Positions 32,073 through 35,536 of a stretch of 35,536 bases of DNA are shown here, one piece after another. Both the position numbers and the translations under genes were made by a program. The notes under the pieces were generated by a model. The model worked only from the letters and a program-made list of their open reading frames with translations. It searched no databases and was not told where the DNA came from. The stretch's first letter is position 1. Each line of letters opens with the position of its first letter. The stretch comes from Synergistaceae bacterium (GTDB lineage: Bacteria > Synergistota > Synergistia > Synergistales > Aminobacteriaceae), in assembly GCA_031277095.1 (NCBI GenBank), contig JAISLU010000101.1:1-35536 (forward strand), read 5' to 3'.

Positions 32073-33284
32073 TCACTGAGGCATGCCGCCGGAAACGACG
32101 CATTGGTGAAAGTGAGCGACAAGGCGACCATTTGTAAAAACATCGGTGATACAGGGAATATTCCCGGCTTGGATGATCAGGACATCCGCCTTTTTTCCGG
32201 CCGCTAGGCTTCCATAGTCCCGATCTATCATCAACGCCTTGGCTGGGTTCAGGGACACAAGGCGGAAACACTCCGCAAGCGGGATCTTATGCTTCCTATG
32301 CAAAATGAAAACGCTGTACAAAAGCCCAGCGGGGAAATAGTCCGAGCATAGAATATTCCCTGCTTTATTGATAATGGCTTCCACTGCAGACAGATTGCCA
32401 CTGTGGGAACCGCCCAGCAGGACGTTCGGTGCCCCTAAAACCGTTTGCAGACGATTTTCCACCGCATAGCGCGCAACGTCTAGAGTTACGGGAAATTCAC
32501 TGATACGGACTCCCATGGATTGAACAAGTTCGATTTTTTCCCGGCTGTCGTCGTCGTGAGACGCCACTGCGACGTGATGTTCCTCCGCAAAACTGATCAG
32601 TTCTTCAATCTGCTTCAAAGACAATTTTTCCTTACCATCCTGTTTGCCCATCCACAGTTCATATTCTTCTTCGGTCATATCCATGTAGCCCATTGTGGAT
32701 TTTTTATAAATTTCCAAATCTCGGTATTGTCCCTGACCTGGTGTGTGATCCATGAAAGAAATCTGATGCACGATCCCTTTGTCGATCCAATCTTTCACAA
32801 CATTCAAGCAAGCGGGATTATCCAGTTCGATGCGAGCGTGCAACCTGTGGCGCACAAGCCCATCGTCACGCCTCCGTTCCCATATTTTACGGGCCAACTG
32901 CTCCACAACTTCTAAAGTACGGACTTTTTTTACAGTTTGCAGCTTTTCGTTTTGCAGCGACAGAGAATGATACACCGTCGTGATTCCCTGACCGGATAAA
33001 ATTCGTTCCACCTGGTCCAGTGCCAGGTCGAAGTTCATCATGCTGGTAGGGCGTGGCTGCAACAGCTGTTCGCAAAAATCCGTATGAATGTCGATAAATC
33101 CCGGCGCGATATAGCCGCCCTCCGTGTCGATCAACTCGACGTCACTTGGGATATACTCTTCAGGGACTATCTCGGTGACGAGTCCGTCTCGTATCAAAAG
33201 GGCATGTTTCTCAATAATCTTCTGTTCACCGACAATTAGGCCATTTACCAAGCCTATGGCTGGACATGAAATAAATTCTGGCAT
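32073..33284 (-). CDS. phnM: PhnM, ribose 1-methylphosphonate 5-triphosphate diphosphatase
   Basis: 403 residues from the ATG at 33284 (AAGGGA upstream; a GTG at 33302 adds six residues). Amidohydrolase fold with Pro-Gly-Phe-Ile-Asp-Ile-His-Thr-Asp as first metal motif, and PhnM-typical blocks Phe-Met-Asp-His-Thr-Pro-Gly-Gln-Gly-Gln-Tyr and Ala-Ser-His-Asp-Asp-Asp-Ser. The enzyme removes pyrophosphate from the 5-triphosphate intermediate to give the substrate of PhnJ. It lies 24 nt after phnK and 65 nt before phnD. Confidence 0.93.
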   Translation of the reverse strand: MPEFISCPAIGLVNGLIVGEQKIIEKHALLIRDGLVTEIVPEEYIPSDVELIDTEGGYIAPGFIDIHTDFCEQLLQPRPTSMMNFDLALDQVERILSGQGITTVYHSLSLQNEKLQTVKKVRTLEVVEQLARKIWERRRDDGLVRHRLHARIELDNPACLNVVKDWIDKGIVHQISFMDHTPGQGQYRDLEIYKKSTMGYMDMTEEEYELWMGKQDGKEKLSLKQIEELISFAEEHHVAVASHDDDSREKIELVQSMGVRISEFPVTLDVARYAVENRLQTVLGAPNVLLGGSHSGNLSAVEAIINKAGNILCSDYFPAGLLYSVFILHRKHKIPLAECFRLVSLNPAKALMIDRDYGSLAAGKKADVLIIQAGNIPCITDVFTNGRLVAHFHQCVVSGGMPQ

Positions 33285-33308
33285 ACAGAAACATCCCTTC
33301 ACAAAATC

Positions 33309-34145
33309 TTATATACACAAAAGCGAGTGAACAAGCTGTTGTGTGTAAAAGTGCTGGGGATCCTCCAAAACCTGATCCGTAAGGCCTTGCTCGATGATCT
33401 TCCCGTCGAGCATGACCACGGTTCGATGGGCCAGCATTCTGATCACCGCCAGATCGTGAGAAACCAGAACCGCCGATATATTGAAATCTCTTATAATTTT
33501 TTTAAGCACGTCCAATATTTTAGCCTGAACGGATAGATCCAGCCCTGTCGTAACCTCGTCAAGGAGCAATATATCTGGGCGGTTGGCGATAGCCTTGGCA
33601 ATCTGCACCCGCTGCTGCATACCACCGCTGAAATGCCGAGGGGTTTCTCTCCTCCGGTAGGAGGACATCTCGACTATGTCCAGCAACTCATCGATTCGAT
33701 CCTGTAACAGCCGTACGTTTCTGCAGTTTGCCGCGATCAAGTTTTCCGCTATGTTGGCTGCAGCCGAGTAATCCATGCGCAGGCCTAACATGGGGTTCTG
33801 ATGTACCATGCCCATGTGGGCGTTGCGTATCCTTCGTTGAGCCTGACGGCTAAGGCTGAACGCATTTTCTGCGATGTCGGGAAGAGTGAGTTGCCCTCCC
33901 AGCGGAATCTCGTCAAAATAAAGGCATTTCAGCAGAGAACTTTTCCCAGAACCGGACTCCCCCACTACACCTAATATCTCACCTGAGAACAGAGAAAGAC
34001 TTACCTCACGCAGGGCCCATATGGAACCGCAGACAGGACATCGGTTCTTTTTCATGCCCTTAGCCATCTCGCCGCGGCAGGCCTCGCAACCTCCGCCGTA
34101 ACATACTGTAAGATTTTTCAAGGAAAGAGCCGGATCAGACCGCAT
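33309..34145 (-). CDS. phnK: PhnK, C-P lyase ABC-type subunit with Cys4 insert
   Basis: 278 residues from the ATG at 34145, which overlaps the phnJ end by 11 nt and follows GAGGG. Walker A Gly62-Glu-Ser-Gly-Ser-Gly-Lys68, signature Phe-Ser-Gly-Gly-Met-Gln-Gln-Arg and Walker B Leu-Leu-Leu-Leu-Asp-Glu-Val are present. Before Walker A lies an insert with Cys20-x2-Cys23-x12-Cys36-x2-Cys39, a zinc-ribbon-like pattern that E. coli PhnK lacks but which occurs in PhnK of some other phyla. PhnK docks on PhnJ in the core complex and drives its opening with ATP. The insert could stabilise that contact; this is inference. Confidence 0.92.
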   Translation of the reverse strand: MRSDPALSLKNLTVCYGGGCEACRGEMAKGMKKNRCPVCGSIWALREVSLSLFSGEILGVVGESGSGKSSLLKCLYFDEIPLGGQLTLPDIAENAFSLSRQAQRRIRNAHMGMVHQNPMLGLRMDYSAAANIAENLIAANCRNVRLLQDRIDELLDIVEMSSYRRRETPRHFSGGMQQRVQIAKAIANRPDILLLDEVTTGLDLSVQAKILDVLKKIIRDFNISAVLVSHDLAVIRMLAHRTVVMLDGKIIEQGLTDQVLEDPQHFYTQQLVHSLLCI

Positions 34146-34974
34146 TTTCAACCCTCGATTTGCAGTATCCGCTGTCGGAACACTGATAGTATTTCTCTCC
34201 TGTTCGCTGGTCATAGATTTCATCGAGGAAAACTCCTACCGCCCCGCATTTAGCACAAGCCTGGTCGCCAAAAGATTCGATAGAGAAAGGAACATCTTCG
34301 AATGTCAACGCTTCTACCGATGTATAAGGTGGGATGGCATAGATTTTTTTCTCCCGTCCTGCGCCAAACAAGCAGAGACACTCCGACATATTGAGCCTGG
34401 GGACGTCATAACGTGGAATTGGAGAGGGGCTCATGAGGTAACGTTCCTCGACCATCACAGGGTAGCCGGCCGCAGCCGTGATCTCTCCAAATTGCACCAG
34501 ATCTTCGAAAAGCCTGAGCCACATCAGGCTGTAGTCCCTGTCTGCGTGCATTTGCCGCGTAAGCGCTTCACTTCCTTCCACCAAGCGTAGCGGCTCCGGT
34601 TCAGGAACTTGGAGAACCAGGATTTGATCGTTACGGAGAGGTATTTCTGGGATTCTGTGCCGCGACTGGATGAGTGTCGCCTTTGTACTGTCTGTCGTCG
34701 TTTCTACGTCGGAACATTCATCTATAAAACGTTTGATGCTGACCGCGTTGACGCTGTCATCATTTCCTTGATCGATCACCTTCAGCACGTCTTGGGGCAA
34801 AAGAAGAGAAAGAGTGATCTGCAGCCCTCCCGTGCCCCACCCTCTGCTGATCGGCAGCTCTCTGGAGCCGAAGGGCGTCTGGTAACCGGGAAGCGCAATT
34901 GCTTTCAAGATAGTCCGTCGCACCTCCCTTTTAGAACCTTCGTCCAAATAGGCAAAATTGTAATTAGAGTTCAT
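34135..34974 (-). CDS. phnJ: PhnJ, C-P lyase radical SAM subunit
   Basis: 279 residues. The Fe-S/catalytic cysteines line up with E. coli PhnJ: Cys240 and Cys243 (Cys-Ala-Lys-Cys), Cys265 and Cys271 (Gly-Tyr-Cys). Gly30 in Leu-Pro-Gly-Tyr-Gln-Thr-Pro-Phe-Gly corresponds to the glycyl-radical Gly32. PhnJ breaks the carbon-phosphorus bond using a 4Fe-4S cluster and S-adenosylmethionine, giving methane or another alkane and 5-phosphoribosyl 1,2-cyclic phosphate. All key residues are present, so it should be active. It starts 65 nt after phnI. Confidence 0.96.
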   Translation of the reverse strand: MNSNYNFAYLDEGSKREVRRTILKAIALPGYQTPFGSRELPISRGWGTGGLQITLSLLLPQDVLKVIDQGNDDSVNAVSIKRFIDECSDVETTTDSTKATLIQSRHRIPEIPLRNDQILVLQVPEPEPLRLVEGSEALTRQMHADRDYSLMWLRLFEDLVQFGEITAAAGYPVMVEERYLMSPSPIPRYDVPRLNMSECLCLFGAGREKKIYAIPPYTSVEALTFEDVPFSIESFGDQACAKCGAVGVFLDEIYDQRTGEKYYQCSDSGYCKSRVENAV

Positions 34975-35039
34975 CGGCCCGACTCGCTTTCAAAAAATTC
35001 ATATGTTCAACGACTTTCATTATTCAAAGATTTTTATTG

Positions 35040-35536
35040 TCAACAATTCCCATTTTTCAACGATTCCCTTACGCGGTCCATCTTGGATTGAAACGTTACG
35101 TAGTGCGGTAGTTTGAGGTGTGCGACGAAGCCATTCATCTCAATCGTGTCGCTGCACAGTAAAACAAACTCGGCGTTGTGACACGGAGCATCGCCCGGCA
35201 TGTCCAAAGTGCAATCCAGTATACTCATGGCGATTGCTTTGGTTTCGCATCGGCCGAAAACCACACCGTATCCGACGGCGATCTGCAACAGAGAAGATTG
35301 ATCCAGGTTGTCTGTTTTCACCGTTTTGGGAATGAAAGCGTCGACTTCCGTCAGAAGAATTTCGCCTACGTACCAGAGAGAATCCTCTTCGCCCTGAAAA
35401 TTGACCAAAAGTTCCACATGCTCTATCAACCGGATCGGTCTCATATCGTCCACTACGTCCAGAGAGGAATAGAACAAGTCGTAAAGCTTTGTACTCTTCC
35501 AAATATGACGAATGTATGAACTTAGAACGAGAGAGA
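35040..35536 (-). CDS. phnI: PhnI, C-P lyase core subunit (partial, cut by window edge)
   Basis: The open frame continues to the window end without a start, giving about 165 C-terminal residues. Marks of PhnI: Gly-Arg-Cys-Glu-Thr-Lys-Ala-Ile-Ala-Met-Ser-Ile-Leu-Asp, Asn-Ala-Glu-Phe-Val-Leu and the end block Gly-Phe-Val-Ala-His-Leu-Lys-Leu-Pro-His-Tyr-Val-Thr-Phe-Gln-Ser. With PhnG, PhnH and PhnL it transfers a phosphonate to the ribose of ATP. The order phnI-phnJ-phnK matches the usual core, so phnG and phnH are expected just outside the window. Confidence 0.92.
   Translation of the reverse strand, partial: SLVLSSYIRHIWKSTKLYDLFYSSLDVVDDMRPIRLIEHVELLVNFQGEEDSLWYVGEILLTEVDAFIPKTVKTDNLDQSSLLQIAVGYGVVFGRCETKAIAMSILDCTLDMPGDAPCHNAEFVLLCSDTIEMNGFVAHLKLPHYVTFQSKMDRVRESLKNGNC

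Noticed and set aside
1-35536. CRISPR arrays, tRNA, rRNA, replication origin, prophage genes
   Set aside because: No spaced direct-repeat arrays, cloverleaf or rRNA-like stretches, DnaA-box clusters or phage structural genes were seen on reading; small RNA genes could still be missed without a covariance search.

Overview
The window looks like a chromosomal piece of an anaerobic, amino-acid-fermenting bacterium of the phylum Synergistota. The strongest taxonomic clue is the C-terminus of the secreted glycerophosphodiester phosphodiesterase (15568-16713), which has the Gly/Gly-Cys, hydrophobic stretch and Arg/Lys tail of the Synerg-CTERM sorting signal. The TAXI-type TRAP transporter, C69 dipeptidase, CoA-transferase/thiolase fermentation genes and high-GC codon use fit this. 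The assignment is by motif and gene content only; no database search was run.

Layout. (1) 48-350: truncated RDD membrane protein. (2) 384-8530: an RpiR-type regulator diverges from an operon of class III aminotransferase, TAXI TRAP binding protein, fused TRAP permease, CoA-transferase A and B, and thiolase. The enzyme order fits import of an amino acid, transamination to a keto acid, CoA activation and thiolytic cleavage; a beta-amino acid is the simplest substrate. (3) 8671-12913: C69 dipeptidase, ion-transporter-superfamily permease and amidohydrolase, probably a peptide or N-acyl amino acid module, closed by a perfect 15-bp hairpin. (4) 13039-13669: transposase C-terminal remnant and a frameshifted fragment. 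(5) 13671-15275 (minus): DciA-like DUF721 protein and an orphan PTS_EIIC_2-type membrane protein.

(6) 15568-21584 (minus): four exported proteins: glycerophosphodiesterase, a propeller-like protein, a purple-acid-phosphatase-like enzyme and a large phytase-like/propeller protein. Three are likely phosphoester hydrolases. (7) 21995-29202 (plus): a compact operon of a polytopic SPFH protein, HflC, HflK, a P-type ATPase with a CPC-Gly-His transmembrane motif and no N-terminal metal-binding domain, and a secreted polysaccharide deacetylase. This is the best candidate for a little-described system. (8) 29534-35536 (minus): C-P lyase cluster phnI (cut by the window edge), phnJ, phnK, phnM, phnD, phnL and a PHP phosphoesterase that probably takes the place of PhnP.

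Regions 6 and 8 together give the cell routes to phosphorus from phosphodiesters, phosphomonoesters and phosphonates, with the SPFH/ATPase operon between them. Four genes start at TTG codons that are well placed behind strong Shine-Dalgarno sequences, so TTG starts matter when setting gene boundaries here.
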